Positions 27,773 through 38,310 of a stretch of 64,000 nucleotides of DNA are shown in pieces. Origin of the DNA: Mycobacterium persicum (GTDB taxonomy: Bacteria > Actinomycetota > Actinomycetes > Mycobacteriales > Mycobacteriaceae); contig NZ_MVIF01000004.1 in the NCBI RefSeq assembly GCF_002086675.1, forward strand, positions 1 to 64,000, given 5' to 3'. The stretch's first letter is position 1. Every line of letters starts with the position of its first letter. The notes under the pieces were generated by a model, which saw only the letters and a program-made list of their open reading frames with translations, searched no databases and was not told where the DNA came from. The position numbers and the translations under genes are program-made.

Positions 27773-29459
27773 TTTCTGGCGCGGGCTGCTCAAGGGCTCG
27801 CTCGGGCCGCGCGACAACGATTCGCGGTTCCTGCTCGACGTGCACTCCCGTGATCTGCCCGGCGAGTCCACCATGCGCCGCTACTCCGACGACGAGGAGG
27901 TCGATCTGGTGGTCGTCGGGGCCGGCGCGGGCGGTTCGGTGCTGGCCCAGCGGCTGGCGCGGGCCGGCTGGCGCATCGTCATTTTGGAGGCCGGCCCGTT
28001 CTGGCACCCGGACGAGGACTGGGTGTCCGACGAAACCGGCTCCCACGAGTTGTACTGGACACAGAAACGGATCATCGGCGGATCGGATCCGGTCGAGCTG
28101 GGCAAGAACAACTCCGGGCGCGGCGTCGGCGGGTCGATGGTGCACTACGCCGGCTACACGCCGCGCTTCCATCCCAGCGACTTCGAGACCTTCACCCGCG
28201 ACCGGGTCGGCGCCGACTGGCCGATCAGCTACGCCGACCTGCGGCCGCACTACGAACGCCTGGAACTCGAGCTGCCGGTGGCCGGTCAGGACTGGCCGTG
28301 GGGTGATCCGCATCGCTATCCGCATGCGCCGCATCCGGTTTCGGGCGCCGCGATGAAGCTGTGGGAAGGCGCGATGCGCCTCGGCATCGAGATGCGGGTC
28401 GGCCCGGTCGGCATCGTCAACGGCACCTTCGGCAACCGGCCGCACTGCATCTACCGCGGTTACTGCCTGCAGGGGTGCAAGGTCAATGCCAAGGCCAGCC
28501 CGTATGTCACTCACCTACCCGACGCGCTGGCCCACGGCCTCGAGATCCGGGCGAACTGCATGGCCAGCCGGATCGAGCTCGACGCAAACGGAAATGCAAG
28601 CGGGGTAACGTATTTCGACGAGGTCAGGGGCCGTGAGCGGTTTCAGAGGGCCAAGGTGGTCGCGGTGGCCTGCTATTCGATCGAAACTCCGCGGTTGTTG
28701 CTCAATTCCACCAGTGCGCGGTTCCCCAACGGCTTGTGCAACAACCACGACCAGGTGGGCCGCTACGTGATGGTGCAGGGCGCCTCGCAGACCGCGGGCC
28801 GCTGGCCGGAGGAACTGCGGATGTACAAGGCGCCGCCGCCGGAGGTGTCCTCGGAGCAGTTCTACGAAACCGATCCCGACCGCGGTTTCGCCCGGGGGTT
28901 TTCCATCCAGACCGTCTCGCCGCTGCCGATCGGCTGGGCCGAGCATGTGCTCGCCGACGGGCATTGGGGCGCCGCACTGCGCGAATACATGCGTGACTAC
29001 AACCACTGGTCCACGATCGGTGTACTCAACGAGCTGCTGCCACACGAAGACAACCGCGTCACCCTCGCCGACGAGACCGATCAATACGGGCTGCCCGTGG
29101 CCCGATTCGACTACAACCTGTCGGACAACGACAAGGCCAACATGGAGTACTCCACCCAGGTGATCACCAATATCCTGCACGCCGCCGGCGCACAGGACGT
29201 GTTGACCATCCAGCGTTTCGCTCACCTCATCGGTGGTGCCCGGATGGGCAGCGACCCCGAGAGCAGCGTCGTCAACTCCGACCAGCGAAGCTGGGCGGTG
29301 CCCAACCTATTCATCGCCGACGGTTCGGTGTGCCCCACCCAGGGCAGCGCCAACCCGGCGCTGACCATCATGGCGCTGGCCTCGCGGCTGGCCGAGCGGA
29401 TCGTGCGCGGTGACGTGCAGGCAGACACCCTGGTCGGCAGCCGATCGGCCCGTGCGTAA
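27765..29459 (+). CDS. GMC-family FAD dehydrogenase with putative [3Fe-4S] motif
   Basis: 564 residues. The FAD fold DLVVVGAGAGGSVLAQRLA is at ~46-64, followed by GRGVGGSMVHYAGYTPRFHP. The C-terminal GMC half has GGARMGSDPESSVV and NLFIADGSVCPTQGSANPAL. Between them Cys228-x5-Cys234-x3-Cys238 (HCIYRGYCLQGCK) matches the spacing of the [3Fe-4S] ligands of Burkholderia FAD-glucose dehydrogenase. This points to an oxygen-insensitive dehydrogenase for a sugar or polyol that passes electrons through an Fe-S cluster. The small subunit is encoded just upstream; no cytochrome subunit is present. Confidence 0.85.
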   Translation: MGDFWRGLLKGSLGPRDNDSRFLLDVHSRDLPGESTMRRYSDDEEVDLVVVGAGAGGSVLAQRLARAGWRIVILEAGPFWHPDEDWVSDETGSHELYWTQKRIIGGSDPVELGKNNSGRGVGGSMVHYAGYTPRFHPSDFETFTRDRVGADWPISYADLRPHYERLELELPVAGQDWPWGDPHRYPHAPHPVSGAAMKLWEGAMRLGIEMRVGPVGIVNGTFGNRPHCIYRGYCLQGCKVNAKASPYVTHLPDALAHGLEIRANCMASRIELDANGNASGVTYFDEVRGRERFQRAKVVAVACYSIETPRLLLNSTSARFPNGLCNNHDQVGRYVMVQGASQTAGRWPEELRMYKAPPPEVSSEQFYETDPDRGFARGFSIQTVSPLPIGWAEHVLADGHWGAALREYMRDYNHWSTIGVLNELLPHEDNRVTLADETDQYGLPVARFDYNLSDNDKANMEYSTQVITNILHAAGAQDVLTIQRFAHLIGGARMGSDPESSVVNSDQRSWAVPNLFIADGSVCPTQGSANPALTIMALASRLAERIVRGDVQADTLVGSRSARA

Positions 29460-29468
29460 CATCCAGGT

Positions 29469-30291
29469 ATGTCAGTGCGCCACCCGCCTGTCGACTACGG
29501 CGAGTTCCCAAGTCTGCGAATAGAACCCGCCGATAACGGCGTCCTGAACCTGGTTCTGGACTCCCCCGGGACTGAATTCGGTCGGGCCGCAGATGCATCG
29601 CGACCTGGCCGACATCTGGCCGGTGATCGACCGCGACCCGGCCGTGCGGGTGGTGCTGGTCCGCGGCGAGGGCAAAGCATTTTCCTCCGGCGGCAGCTTC
29701 GACCTGATCGACCAGACCATGGGCGCCTATGAAGACCGGGTCCGCATCATGCGCGAGGCCCGCGATCTAGTGCTCAACCTGGTCAACCTCGACAAACCGG
29801 TGGTCTCGGCGATCCGCGGTCCGGCCGTCGGCGCGGGTCTGGTAGTGGCGCTGCTGGCCGACATCTCGGTGGCGGGCCGGACGGCGAAGATCATCGACGG
29901 TCACACCAAGCTCGGGGTGGCCGCCGGCGACCACGCCGCGATCTGCTGGCCGCTGCTGGTGGGTATGGCCAAGGCCAAGTACTACCTGCTGACCTGTGAG
30001 CCGCTTTCCGGTGCGGAAGCCGAGCGCATCGGCCTGGTCTCGACGTGCGTCGACGACGACGACGTGCTTGCCACCGCGACCCGCCTTGCCGAGAATCTGG
30101 CGCAGGGCGCCCAGCACGCGATTCGCTGGACAAAACACAGTCTCAATCACTGGTACCGCATGTTCGGGCCCGCCTTCGAAACGTCGCTGGGCCTGGAATT
30201 CCTCAGCTTCAGTGGCCCTGACGTGCGCGAAGGACTGGCCGCGCACCGCGAGAAGCGCCCGGCGCGATTTGGCGCCGGTTCCGGGGGCTGA
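29469..30291 (+). pseudogene. echA15: Enoyl-CoA hydratase EchA15, interrupted by a one-base frameshift
   Basis: The N-terminus ([20 protein letters not shown]...LNLVLDSPG) is in the frame of the ATG at 29469. After the C5G3 run at 29563-29570 homology continues one frame over: [18 protein letters not shown], then [11 protein letters not shown] and [20 protein letters not shown] (oxyanion hole), to the stop at 30291. Removing one C or G restores a full-length crotonase of about 273 residues, as in M. tuberculosis. From 29593 the remainder is open (232 aa) and could be translated alone, but would lack the first strands. Sequencing error is a real alternative for a homopolymer indel. Confidence 0.8.
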
Positions 30292-30401
30292 GCATGATTC
30301 GGCGCGCCTGTCTGCGCGTGTCGGACGTTAGGTCTACCGTCGGATTTTGTGACCCGCGCCGACGATATTGCGGAGCGCAGCGACGAGCAGGAGCCAAGCT
30401 C

Positions 30402-30983
30402 GTGACCGCAGCCGAACCGGCCCCCTTCCGCGAGGCGGTCGCGGCCATGAACGCTGTCACAGTACGCCCGGAGATCGAGCTCGGCCCCATCCGTCCGCCG
30501 CAGCGGCTGGCGCCCTATAGCTACGCACTGGGCGCAGAGGTCAAACATCCCGATCTCGACATCGTCCCCGAGCGGTCCGAGGGCGACGCGTTCGGCCGGC
30601 TCATCCTGCTCTACGACCCGGAGGGCTCCGACGCCTGGGACGGCACCATTCGCCTGGTCGCCTACATCCAGGCAGACCTGGACTCACAGGAAGCCATCGA
30701 TCCGTTGCTGCCCGAGGTGGCGTGGAGCTGGCTGGTGGAGGCTCTCGAGTCGCGCACCGAGCACATGACCGCTCTGGGCGGCACCGTCACCGCCACCACC
30801 TCGGTGCGCTACGGCGACATTTCCGGACCGCCGCGCGCCCACCAGCTCGAGTTGCGGGCGTCGTGGACGGCGACCACGCCCGAGGTGGGCAGCCACGTCG
30901 AGGCGTTCTGCGATGTTCTCGAGCATGCCGCGGGCCTACCCCCAGCCGGGGTCATCGACCTGAGCTCGCGGTCACGCGCCTGA
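30402..30983 (+). CDS. DUF3000 protein (Rv2680-like)
   Basis: 193 residues from a GTG preceded by GCAGGAG. Conserved actinobacterial segments include APFREAVAAMNAVTVRPEIEL, IRPPQRLAPYSYALGAEV, GRLILLYDPEGSDAWDG and LPEVAWSWLVEALESR. No catalytic motif is evident and the function is unknown. It ends 1 bp before the RNase D-like gene, so the two are co-transcribed, as in M. tuberculosis (Rv2680-Rv2681). Confidence 0.8.
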   Translation: MTAAEPAPFREAVAAMNAVTVRPEIELGPIRPPQRLAPYSYALGAEVKHPDLDIVPERSEGDAFGRLILLYDPEGSDAWDGTIRLVAYIQADLDSQEAIDPLLPEVAWSWLVEALESRTEHMTALGGTVTATTSVRYGDISGPPRAHQLELRASWTATTPEVGSHVEAFCDVLEHAAGLPPAGVIDLSSRSRA

Positions 30984-30984
30984 C

Positions 30985-32286
30985 ATGTGCCCCGACCCGT
31001 CTCCCGCGGAGACCGAACCGTCGGGCAGCACGGCATCCGGGCCCACGCCGCTGCTGCGGCCGGCGCACGGGATGCCGGACCTCTCGGTGACCGTCGGCCA
31101 GATCGAGGCGGCCGCCGAGCTCTTGGACCGCGGCCACGGGCCTTTTGCGGTGGACGCCGAGCGGGCATCCGGTTTTCGCTACTCCAACCGGGCCTATCTG
31201 ATCCAGATCCGGCGGGCCGGCGCCGGCACCGTACTGATCGACCCGGTCAGCCACGGCGGCGACCCGCCGGCCGTGCTGGCACCGGTCGCCGAGGTGCTCA
31301 GGGACGACGAGTGGATTCTGCACTCCGCCGATCAGGATCTGCCGTGTCTGGCCGAGGTCGGCATGCGACCCTCGGCGCTCTATGACACCGAACTGGCCGG
31401 ACGGCTGGCCGGATTCGATCGGGTGAACTTGGCGACCATGGTCGAGCGGCTGCTGGGGATGGGGCTGGCCAAGGGCCACGGTGCGGCCGACTGGTCCAAG
31501 CGTCCGCTGCCGCCGGCCTGGCTGAACTATGCCGCCCTCGACGTCGAGCTGCTCATTGAATTGCGCGCAGCGATCTCGCAGGTGCTGACCGAACAAGGCA
31601 AAACAGGTTGGGCCGCAGAGGAATTCGAGCATCTGCGGACATACGAATCGCGGACGGCCCCGGCGGCGGCGCGGCCGGACCGCTGGCGCCGCACCTCCGG
31701 TATCCACAAGGTGCGCGACCGTCGGGGTTTGGCCGCGGTTCGCGAGCTGTGGCTGGCCCGCGACCGAATTGCCCAGTTGCGCGACATCGCGCCGCGCCGG
31801 ATCCTGCCGGACTCGGCCATCATCGAGGCGGCCGTAGCCGACCCGAGATCGGTCGAGGACCTCGTCGCTTTGCCGGTGTTCGGCGGGCGCAACCAGCGTC
31901 GCAATGCCGCGATCTGGCTGGCGGCGCTGGAAGCGGCCCGGGAAAACCAGCATCCGCCGGAGGTCACCGAGTCGGCCAATGGGCCGCCGCTGCCGGCGCG
32001 GTGGAGCAGGCGGAAACCCGATGCGGCCGCACGGTTGGAGGCGGTGCGGGCGGCGCTGGCAGAACTGTCGCAGCGGGTGCGGGTACCGACGGAAAACCTT
32101 GTTGCACCCGAGTTGGTGCGACGGCTGTGCTGGGAATGGGCCGGCCCCCGGGATGGCGCCGCCGACGCGATCGACGAGTTCCTGCGGGCCGGCCACGCGC
32201 GGGCGTGGCAGCGTCGACTGGTGGTGCCGGTGCTCGCCGCGGCGGTGGCCCGGGCCCATGCCGAACCCTCGAGCGACGACAGCTAG
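30985..32286 (+). CDS. RNase D-like 3'-5' exonuclease with HRDC domain (Rv2681-like)
   Basis: 433 residues. The N-terminal DEDDy exonuclease domain shows motif [13 protein letters not shown], motif [13 protein letters not shown] and motif [18 protein letters not shown] (Tyr and Asp). An HRDC region follows (residues ~235-300, [20 protein letters not shown]). RNase D proteins trim 3' ends of tRNA and other stable RNAs. It overlaps the convergent dxs gene by 4 bp. Confidence 0.85.
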   Translation: MCPDPSPAETEPSGSTASGPTPLLRPAHGMPDLSVTVGQIEAAAELLDRGHGPFAVDAERASGFRYSNRAYLIQIRRAGAGTVLIDPVSHGGDPPAVLAPVAEVLRDDEWILHSADQDLPCLAEVGMRPSALYDTELAGRLAGFDRVNLATMVERLLGMGLAKGHGAADWSKRPLPPAWLNYAALDVELLIELRAAISQVLTEQGKTGWAAEEFEHLRTYESRTAPAAARPDRWRRTSGIHKVRDRRGLAAVRELWLARDRIAQLRDIAPRRILPDSAIIEAAVADPRSVEDLVALPVFGGRNQRRNAAIWLAALEAARENQHPPEVTESANGPPLPARWSRRKPDAAARLEAVRAALAELSQRVRVPTENLVAPELVRRLCWEWAGPRDGAADAIDEFLRAGHARAWQRRLVVPVLAAAVARAHAEPSSDDS

Positions 32287-34223
32287 TCGAGATGCTCGCT
32301 GATCTCAGACGCCGGCCCGAGCGTCCGGCCGTACCCGCCCGTTTCTGAGTTCCCCAGCGCGGCGACCCAACCGGTGATGCGCCGGGCCACGTCCTGGTCG
32401 GTCAGCCCCAGATCGGCCAGCACCTCACCCCGTGAGGCGTGATCGAAGAACTCCTGCGGCAGCCCGACGTCGCGGCATGGCACGTCGACCTCCGCGCGCC
32501 GCAACGCGGCCGACACCGCCGAGCCGACGCCGCCGTTGACCCCGTTGTCCTCGAGCGTGACCAGCAGCTTGTGCCGCACCGCCAGCTCGCGAACACTGTT
32601 GGAGACCGGCAACACCCAACGCGGGTCGATCACCGTCACCCCGATGCCCTGAGTATGTAGCCGCTTGGCCACCGCCAACGCCATCGAGGCCAGCGGGCCC
32701 ACCGCCACCAGCAGCACATCGTGGTTCAGGCTGTCGGCCGGCACCGCCAGCACGTCCACCCCGGCCCGCCGCTCCAGGGCCGAAATATCCTCGCCCACAT
32801 CGCCTTTCGGGAACCTGAGGGCCGTCGGCCCATCACTGATGTCCAGCGCCTCACCCAGTTCCTCACGCAGCCGGGTGGCGTCGCGAGGTGCGGCCACCCG
32901 GATGCCGGGCACGATGTTAAGCATCGACAAGTCCCACATGCCGTTGTGACTGGGGCCATCCGAGCCGGTGATGCCGGCGCGGTCCAGCACCATGGTGACC
33001 GGCAGCTTGTGCAACGCCACGTCCATCATGATCTGGTCGAATGCGCGGTTCAGGAACGTCGAATAAATCGCGACCACTGGGTGCATCCCGCCCATCGCCA
33101 GCCCGGCGGCCGAGGTGATCGCGTGCTGCTCGGCGATACCGACGTCGAACAACCGATCCGGAAAGCGCTGCCCGAATGCCGTCAGCCCGGTCGGCCCGGG
33201 CATGGCCGCGGTAATGGCAACGATGTCGCGGCGTCGCCGGCCGTAGTTGATCAGCGCGTCGGAAAAGGTGGCCGTCCAGCCCGGGCCGGCCGCCTTGGTG
33301 GCTTGCCCGGTGACCGGGTTGATCGGGACCGTGGAGTGCATCTGCTCGGCCTCGTCGGCTTCGGCCGGGGCATAACCCATGCCCTTACGGGTGACCACAT
33401 GCACGATCACCGGGCGGCCGAAGCCACGCGCCTTGCGCAGCGCGACCTCCACCGCCCGTTCGTCGTGCCCATCGACGGGTCCGACGTACTTCAGTCCGAG
33501 GTCGGTGAACATCAGCTGCGGCGACAGCGAATCCTTGATGCCGGCTTTGACGCTGTGCAGGAAGTGGTAGCACACCTCACCGACCAGCGGCACCGCCCGC
33601 ACCACGTCACGGCCCTTCTCCAGCATCTGCTCGTAGGCCGGCTGCAGCCGCAGCGTGGCCAGATGATCGGCGACGCCGCCGATGGTCGGGGCGTAGCTGC
33701 GGCCGTTGTCGTTGACCACGATGATCACCGGCCGGTGCGACCCGGCGATATTGTTCAGCGCCTCCCAGCACATACCGCCGGTGAGCGCGCCGTCGCCTAC
33801 CACCGCGACCACGTGCCGATTGCGGTGCCCGGTCAACTCGAACGCCTTGGCCAGGCCGTCGGCATACGACAATGCCGCGCTGGCATGGCTGGACTCCACC
33901 CAGTCGTGTTCGCTTTCGGCGCGGCACGGATACCCCGACAACCCACCCTTTGTGCGCAGGCTTTCGAAATCCTGGGCACGTCCGGTCAGCATCTTGTGAA
34001 CGTAGGCCTGGTGGCCCGTGTCGAAGATGATCGGGTCGTGCGGTGAATCGAACACCCGATGCAGCGCCAGCGTCAGTTCCACGACCCCCAGGTTCGGCCC
34101 GAGGTGTCCCCCGGTCGCGGCAACCTTGTGGATCAGGAACTCGCGGATTTCCTGGGCCAGCTCCCGTAGCTGGGCCTGGGAAAGGTGCTGCAGATCGGCG
34201 GGCCCACGGATCTGTTGCAGCAT
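32283..34223 (-). CDS. dxs1: 1-deoxy-D-xylulose-5-phosphate synthase DXS1
   Basis: A 646-residue ThDP enzyme that condenses pyruvate with glyceraldehyde 3-phosphate, the first step of the MEP isoprenoid pathway. The N-terminus has [19 protein letters not shown] and [14 protein letters not shown]. The ThDP motif is [16 protein letters not shown] (~142-157), then [16 protein letters not shown]. The transketolase-type pyrimidine domain has [12 protein letters not shown] with the catalytic Glu, and [20 protein letters not shown] follows. Its 3' end overlaps the RNase D gene by 4 bp. Confidence 0.95.
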   Translation of the reverse strand: MLQQIRGPADLQHLSQAQLRELAQEIREFLIHKVAATGGHLGPNLGVVELTLALHRVFDSPHDPIIFDTGHQAYVHKMLTGRAQDFESLRTKGGLSGYPCRAESEHDWVESSHASAALSYADGLAKAFELTGHRNRHVVAVVGDGALTGGMCWEALNNIAGSHRPVIIVVNDNGRSYAPTIGGVADHLATLRLQPAYEQMLEKGRDVVRAVPLVGEVCYHFLHSVKAGIKDSLSPQLMFTDLGLKYVGPVDGHDERAVEVALRKARGFGRPVIVHVVTRKGMGYAPAEADEAEQMHSTVPINPVTGQATKAAGPGWTATFSDALINYGRRRRDIVAITAAMPGPTGLTAFGQRFPDRLFDVGIAEQHAITSAAGLAMGGMHPVVAIYSTFLNRAFDQIMMDVALHKLPVTMVLDRAGITGSDGPSHNGMWDLSMLNIVPGIRVAAPRDATRLREELGEALDISDGPTALRFPKGDVGEDISALERRAGVDVLAVPADSLNHDVLLVAVGPLASMALAVAKRLHTQGIGVTVIDPRWVLPVSNSVRELAVRHKLLVTLEDNGVNGGVGSAVSAALRRAEVDVPCRDVGLPQEFFDHASRGEVLADLGLTDQDVARRITGWVAALGNSETGGYGRTLGPASEISEHLD

Positions 34224-34354
34224 CTCGCCAGTGTACGCAGCAAGGGCCCATTTAGCCCTCGTGCGCGACCTTGATAACGTCAGTGGCCGGTGAGCCGGGA
34301 AGCCTGGTCGGCGTCGAGTGGTACCAGCAACGTCCGACGACGCGAAAGAACATC

Positions 34355-34849
34355 ATGGCCACAACAGAGCTGACCGCGACCAGAAAAGCGACGTATCGTC
34401 GCCATATGCGGGCCGAGGATATCGCCGAAGATTTTCCGGTTATCGACATCAATTCGAACGCGCTGGACGCGGCTCGCCTGCTGGCCGAGCACGGCCTGCC
34501 CGGGCTGCTGGTCACCAAGCCGTCGGGCACGCCCTACGCGGTGTTGCCGGCCTCCCAAGTGGTGCGATTCCTGGTGCCCCGCTATGTCCAGGACGATCCT
34601 TCGCTGGCCGGCGTGCTCAACGAATCAATGGCCGACCGCTGCGCCGAAAAGTTGAGCGGCAAGACGGTTCGCGATGTGTTGCCCGACCACCTGGCCGAAG
34701 TTCCGCCGGTCAATGCCGACGACACCATCATCGAGGTGGCCGCGATCATGGCCCGACTGCGCAGCCCGTTGCTCGCGGTGGTCAAGGACGGCAAGTTGCA
34801 CGGGGTGATCACCGCATCGCGCCTCCTAGCAGCGGCGCTGCAGCGTTGA
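34355..34849 (+). CDS. CBS-domain protein (Rv2683-like)
   Basis: 164 residues containing a CBS pair: [31 protein letters not shown] in the first half and [18 protein letters not shown]...[19 protein letters not shown] in the second. CBS pairs sense adenylates or other ligands. It lies 37 bp upstream of two ArsB-type transporter genes on the same strand, so it may tune their expression or activity, but it carries no transporter segment itself. The ATG at 34355 was chosen by length agreement with the M. tuberculosis homologue. Confidence 0.75.
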   Translation: MATTELTATRKATYRRHMRAEDIAEDFPVIDINSNALDAARLLAEHGLPGLLVTKPSGTPYAVLPASQVVRFLVPRYVQDDPSLAGVLNESMADRCAEKLSGKTVRDVLPDHLAEVPPVNADDTIIEVAAIMARLRSPLLAVVKDGKLHGVITASRLLAAALQR

Positions 34850-34886
34850 TCGCACGGGATTCGGCGACAGCACAGGCAACTATCCG

Positions 34887-36176
34887 ATGAGCGTGTTCGC
34901 GCTCGCGGTCTTTGTGGTTGCCTACGCACTGATCGCCAGCGAACGCGTCAACAAGACGCTGGTGGCACTGACGGGCGCAGCAATCGTGGTCGCGCTGCCG
35001 GTCATCAACTCCGAGGACGTCTTCTATTCCCACGAGACCGGAATCGATTGGGACGTAATCTTTTTGCTGCTGGGCATGATGATCATCGTCGGTGTGCTGC
35101 GCCAGACCGGGGTGTTCGAGTACGTGTCGATCTGGGCGGCCAAGCGGGCCCGGGGGTCGCCACTGCGAATCATGATCCTGCTGGTCCTGGTCACCGCGAT
35201 CGCTTCGGCCCTACTCGACAACGTCACCACGGTGTTGCTGATCGCCCCCGTCACGCTGCTGGTGTGCGACCGGCTGGCAATCAACGCCGCTCCGTATTTG
35301 ATCGCCGAAGCGCTCGCCTCCAACCTCGGCGGCACCGCGACATTGGTCGGCGATCCACCCAACATCGTGATCGCCAGCCGAGGAGGCCTGAGCTTCAACG
35401 ACTTTCTGATCCACTTGGCCCCGATCGTCGTGATCGTGGTCGCGGTCTTCACCCTGATGCTGCCGCGGCTGTTTCCCGGTGCGTTCGCCGCCGACCCGGA
35501 TCGGGTCGCCGATGTCATGCAGCTGGAAGAAAAAGAGGCCATCCGCGATCACGGGCTACTGATCAAGTGTGGTGTCGTCCTGGTCGCGGTGTTCGCGGCG
35601 TTCATCGCCAACGAACCACTGCATATGAAGCCGTCCATGGTGGCGCTGGTCGGCGCCGGGATCCTGGTCGTCGTCTCCCGGCTGGAGCAGTCCGATTATC
35701 TGTCCAGCGTCGAATGGGACACGCTGTTGTTCTTCGCCGGCCTGTTCATCATGGTCGGCGCTCTGGTGAAGACGGGTGTCGTCAAGCAACTGGCGGAGTT
35801 GGCGGTCACCGCGACCGGCGGCAACGCGTTGTTGGCCACGATGGTGATCCTGGCCGCTTCGTTGCTGATCAGCGGGGTCGTCAACAACGTTCCCTATGCC
35901 GCGACCATGACCCCGATCGTCGCCGAGCTGACACCGGTGCTCATCGACCGGGGAAACCCGGACGTGCTGTGGTGGGCCTTGGCGCTGGGCACCGACTTCG
36001 GCGGCAACCTCACCGCCATCGGCGCCAGCGCCAACGTCGTCATCCTGGGCATCGCCAAAAGGGCGGATAATCCCATCTCGTTCTGGGAGTTCACCCGCAA
36101 AGGCATTGTGGTGACGACCATGTCGCTGGCGCTGGCAGCGCTATACCTCTGGGTGCGCTACTTCGTATTGGGATGA
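34887..36176 (+). CDS. arsA: ArsB/NhaD-type ion transporter (annotated arsA in M. tuberculosis)
   Basis: A 429-residue integral membrane protein with ~11 helices of the ArsB/NhaD ion-transporter superfamily, not an ArsA ATPase: there is no P-loop. Conserved segments are [41 protein letters not shown] and, in the second half, [13 protein letters not shown] and [17 protein letters not shown]. The repeated NVTT and NVPY loops form the ion site. The substrate (arsenite, Na+/H+ or other anion) cannot be told from sequence. It is closely paralogous to the next gene. Confidence 0.85.
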   Translation: MSVFALAVFVVAYALIASERVNKTLVALTGAAIVVALPVINSEDVFYSHETGIDWDVIFLLLGMMIIVGVLRQTGVFEYVSIWAAKRARGSPLRIMILLVLVTAIASALLDNVTTVLLIAPVTLLVCDRLAINAAPYLIAEALASNLGGTATLVGDPPNIVIASRGGLSFNDFLIHLAPIVVIVVAVFTLMLPRLFPGAFAADPDRVADVMQLEEKEAIRDHGLLIKCGVVLVAVFAAFIANEPLHMKPSMVALVGAGILVVVSRLEQSDYLSSVEWDTLLFFAGLFIMVGALVKTGVVKQLAELAVTATGGNALLATMVILAASLLISGVVNNVPYAATMTPIVAELTPVLIDRGNPDVLWWALALGTDFGGNLTAIGASANVVILGIAKRADNPISFWEFTRKGIVVTTMSLALAALYLWVRYFVLG

Positions 36177-36209
36177 CCGAATCGGAGCGGAAACGATGAA
36201 GGACAGCCG

Positions 36210-37496
36210 ATGAGCGTCATCGCCATCGCGATATTCGTGGTCGCCTACGCGCTGATCGCCAGCGACCGGGTCAGCAAGACCCTGGTGGCGCTGGCGGGGG
36301 CCGGGGTCATGCTCGCGGTTCGAGTCGTCGGCTCGCACGACGCGTTCTATTCGTCGGAGACCGGGATCGATTGGGACGTCATCTTTCTGCTGCTCGGCAT
36401 GATGATCATCGTCGGTGTGCTGCGCCAGACCGGTGTCTTCGAGTACGTGGCCATCTGGGCGGTCAAACGCGCGAAAGGTTCCCCGCGCCGGATCATGATC
36501 CTGCTGGTGCTGGTCATGGCGGTCGGCTCGGCCATGCTGGACAACGTCACCACGGTGTTGTTGATCGCGCCGGTCACGCTGCTGGTATGTGACCGACTGG
36601 CGATCAACGCGTCGCCGTTCCTGATGGCCGAGGTCTTCGCAGCCAACATCGGCGGCGCGGCGACGCTGGTGGGCGATCCACCCAACATCATCATCGCCAG
36701 CCGAGCGGGGTTGACGTTCAACGACTTCCTGATCCACATGGCGCCGATCGTGCTGATCGTGCTCGTCGTCTTCGTCGCCCTGCTGCCCGTGCTGTTCGGC
36801 TCCATCGCGGTCGCTGCCGACCGCGTCGCCGACGTCATGTCGCTGGACGAACGGGAAGCCATCCGCGATACCAGATTGCTGATCAAGTGCGGCGCGGTGC
36901 TGCTGCTGGTCTTCGCGGCGTTCGTCGCCCATCCGGTGCTGCACATCCAGCCGTCGGTGGTGGCGTTGCTGGGCGCCGGCGTCCTCGTCGTGATCTCGGG
37001 ACTGGGACGCTCAGACTATCTGTCCAGCGTCGAGTGGGACACCCTGTTGTTCTTCGCGGGGTTGTTCGTCATGGTCGGCGCTTTGGTGAAAACGGGCGTC
37101 GTCGACAAGATGGCGCGGGCCGCGACCGAATTGACCGGCGGCAACGAAACACTCACGGTGTTTTTGATCCTGGGCGCCTCAGCGCCGGTGTCGGGCATCA
37201 TCGACAACATCCCGTATGTGGCCACGATGACCCCGATCGTCACGGAGTTGGTCGCAGCCATGCCGGGTCACGTCCACCCCAACACGCTGTGGTGGGCGCT
37301 GGCGCTGGGCGCCGACCTCGGCGGCAACCTGACCGCGGTGGGAGCCAGCGCCAACGTCGTCATGCTCGGAATCGCCCGGCGCGCAGGCACTCCCATCTCG
37401 TTCTGGGAATTCACCCGCAAAGGCGTTGTGGTCACTGCGGTTTCGATCGCGTTGTCGGCAATCTACTTGTGGCTGCGTTACTTCGTGCTGGGTTAG
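36210..37496 (+). CDS. arsB1: ArsB/NhaD-type ion transporter, tandem paralogue
   Basis: 428 residues and ~11 membrane helices, highly similar end to end to the upstream transporter: [39 protein letters not shown] and [19 protein letters not shown] recur almost unchanged. The 33-bp gap indicates co-transcription. The pair probably arose by tandem duplication before divergence from M. tuberculosis, which has the same pair (Rv2684-Rv2685), and may work as a heterodimer or as two specificities. Arsenite transport is an annotation tradition, not shown. Confidence 0.85.
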   Translation: MSVIAIAIFVVAYALIASDRVSKTLVALAGAGVMLAVRVVGSHDAFYSSETGIDWDVIFLLLGMMIIVGVLRQTGVFEYVAIWAVKRAKGSPRRIMILLVLVMAVGSAMLDNVTTVLLIAPVTLLVCDRLAINASPFLMAEVFAANIGGAATLVGDPPNIIIASRAGLTFNDFLIHMAPIVLIVLVVFVALLPVLFGSIAVAADRVADVMSLDEREAIRDTRLLIKCGAVLLLVFAAFVAHPVLHIQPSVVALLGAGVLVVISGLGRSDYLSSVEWDTLLFFAGLFVMVGALVKTGVVDKMARAATELTGGNETLTVFLILGASAPVSGIIDNIPYVATMTPIVTELVAAMPGHVHPNTLWWALALGADLGGNLTAVGASANVVMLGIARRAGTPISFWEFTRKGVVVTAVSIALSAIYLWLRYFVLG

Positions 37497-37514
37497 CCGG
37501 GGGCCAGTGAGCGC

Positions 37515-37598
37515 CCGCCGAGACTGTACTGATGGCGTCGAGACCGCGCCCACGGCGCGCCAAGTGCCTTGGCGCGCACGCTCATCGCAGTCTCGGCG
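37515..37598. repeat. Nested palindromic element, copy 2
   Basis: Outer arms CGCCGAGACTG (37516-37526) and CAGTCTCGGCG (37588-37598) are perfect 11-bp inverted repeats. Inside them a second perfect 10-bp hairpin, GCGCGCCAAG-TGC-CTTGGCGCGC, occupies 37555-37577. The left end CCGCCGAGACTGTA matches 13 of 14 bases of the end of the element at 22449-22462 (opposite strand). No T-tract follows, so a terminator role for arsB1 is possible but not typical. Confidence 0.6.
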
Positions 37599-37791
37599 CG
37601 GGATCGAGCCTCGGCAGCGCAATGACGACTACCGGTGCGGTTTGCGATCTTCTTGTTTGACACGAGTTGCTTCTCGGCCGCGCTGTCCGGTTCGACCGAT
37701 GCGCCGCGTCTGAATGCGTGCTCCACTGATTCGGTATCTGGACATTGACCGGGTTTAGTGTGCCGGTCAGCGGGTATCTCACTCACCCTAA

Positions 37792-37827
37792 GCGTGCAAG
37801 GGCAGCACGGCTGCCCTGGTTGCACGC
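37792..37827. repeat. Long bulged hairpin
   Basis: GCGTGCA pairs with TGCACGC (37821-37827), and inside it AGGGCAGC pairs with GCTGCCCT around an ACG loop. Only a 3-nt GGT bulge interrupts a 15-bp stem. It could be a terminator, a structured RNA or a protein site; there is no T-tract and no adjacent gene within 290 bp upstream. Confidence 0.5.
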
Positions 37828-38310
37828 GGTGCCGAGCGATAGGGCATGGGGGCCGATAGTGTGCGAGATGGCAGAGAAGGTACGGCGGGCGATAGCGGCC
37901 TATTCCGGTTCTCGGTACTCGCCGTCAACAGCGTGGCGCGCTGGAGTTCAACACAACCGCAACGTTGAAGGGTATCTGCAGCGGCGGCAACACCGGCCAT
38001 GGCGTAACCGCGGATCATGACGTAACCGCGACCTTTACGCCGTCGACAAACGCAAGCACTTTGCTTTGCCGACCCGCTTATCACTGTTGGCATCACACCG
38101 CATAGTGGTTCACTCACCGACCAACGGGCTGGCCAGACTCACGCCGCTGCGGCGCCAAGCTGGACGCAAAACATCGTGATGACTTAAACGCCCTGGGCCA
38201 GAAGCTGTTTCGGCTATGTGCGGGTTGTTTCACATCACTTAGCGGGAACGACGCTTGCCCGCACACGCCAAACCGAATCGCAGCCCATTCGCTAACCGGA
38301 GGTTGCAAAA

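Larger units (their letters stand above)
37497..38310. other. 814-bp intergenic region with palindromes, no gene seen
   Basis: No convincing coding frame is present on either strand. The first 100 bp hold a nested palindromic element, and a long hairpin lies at 37792-37827. Two copies of CGTAACCGCG lie near 38001 and 38022. The last ~90 bp before the PPE gene carry its ribosome site region (CGGAGGTTGC, 38298-38307). Confidence 0.6.

Noticed and set aside
32721..34046. 441-aa plus-strand open frame
   Set aside because: Antisense to dxs1; His/Arg/Gln-rich with no domain.
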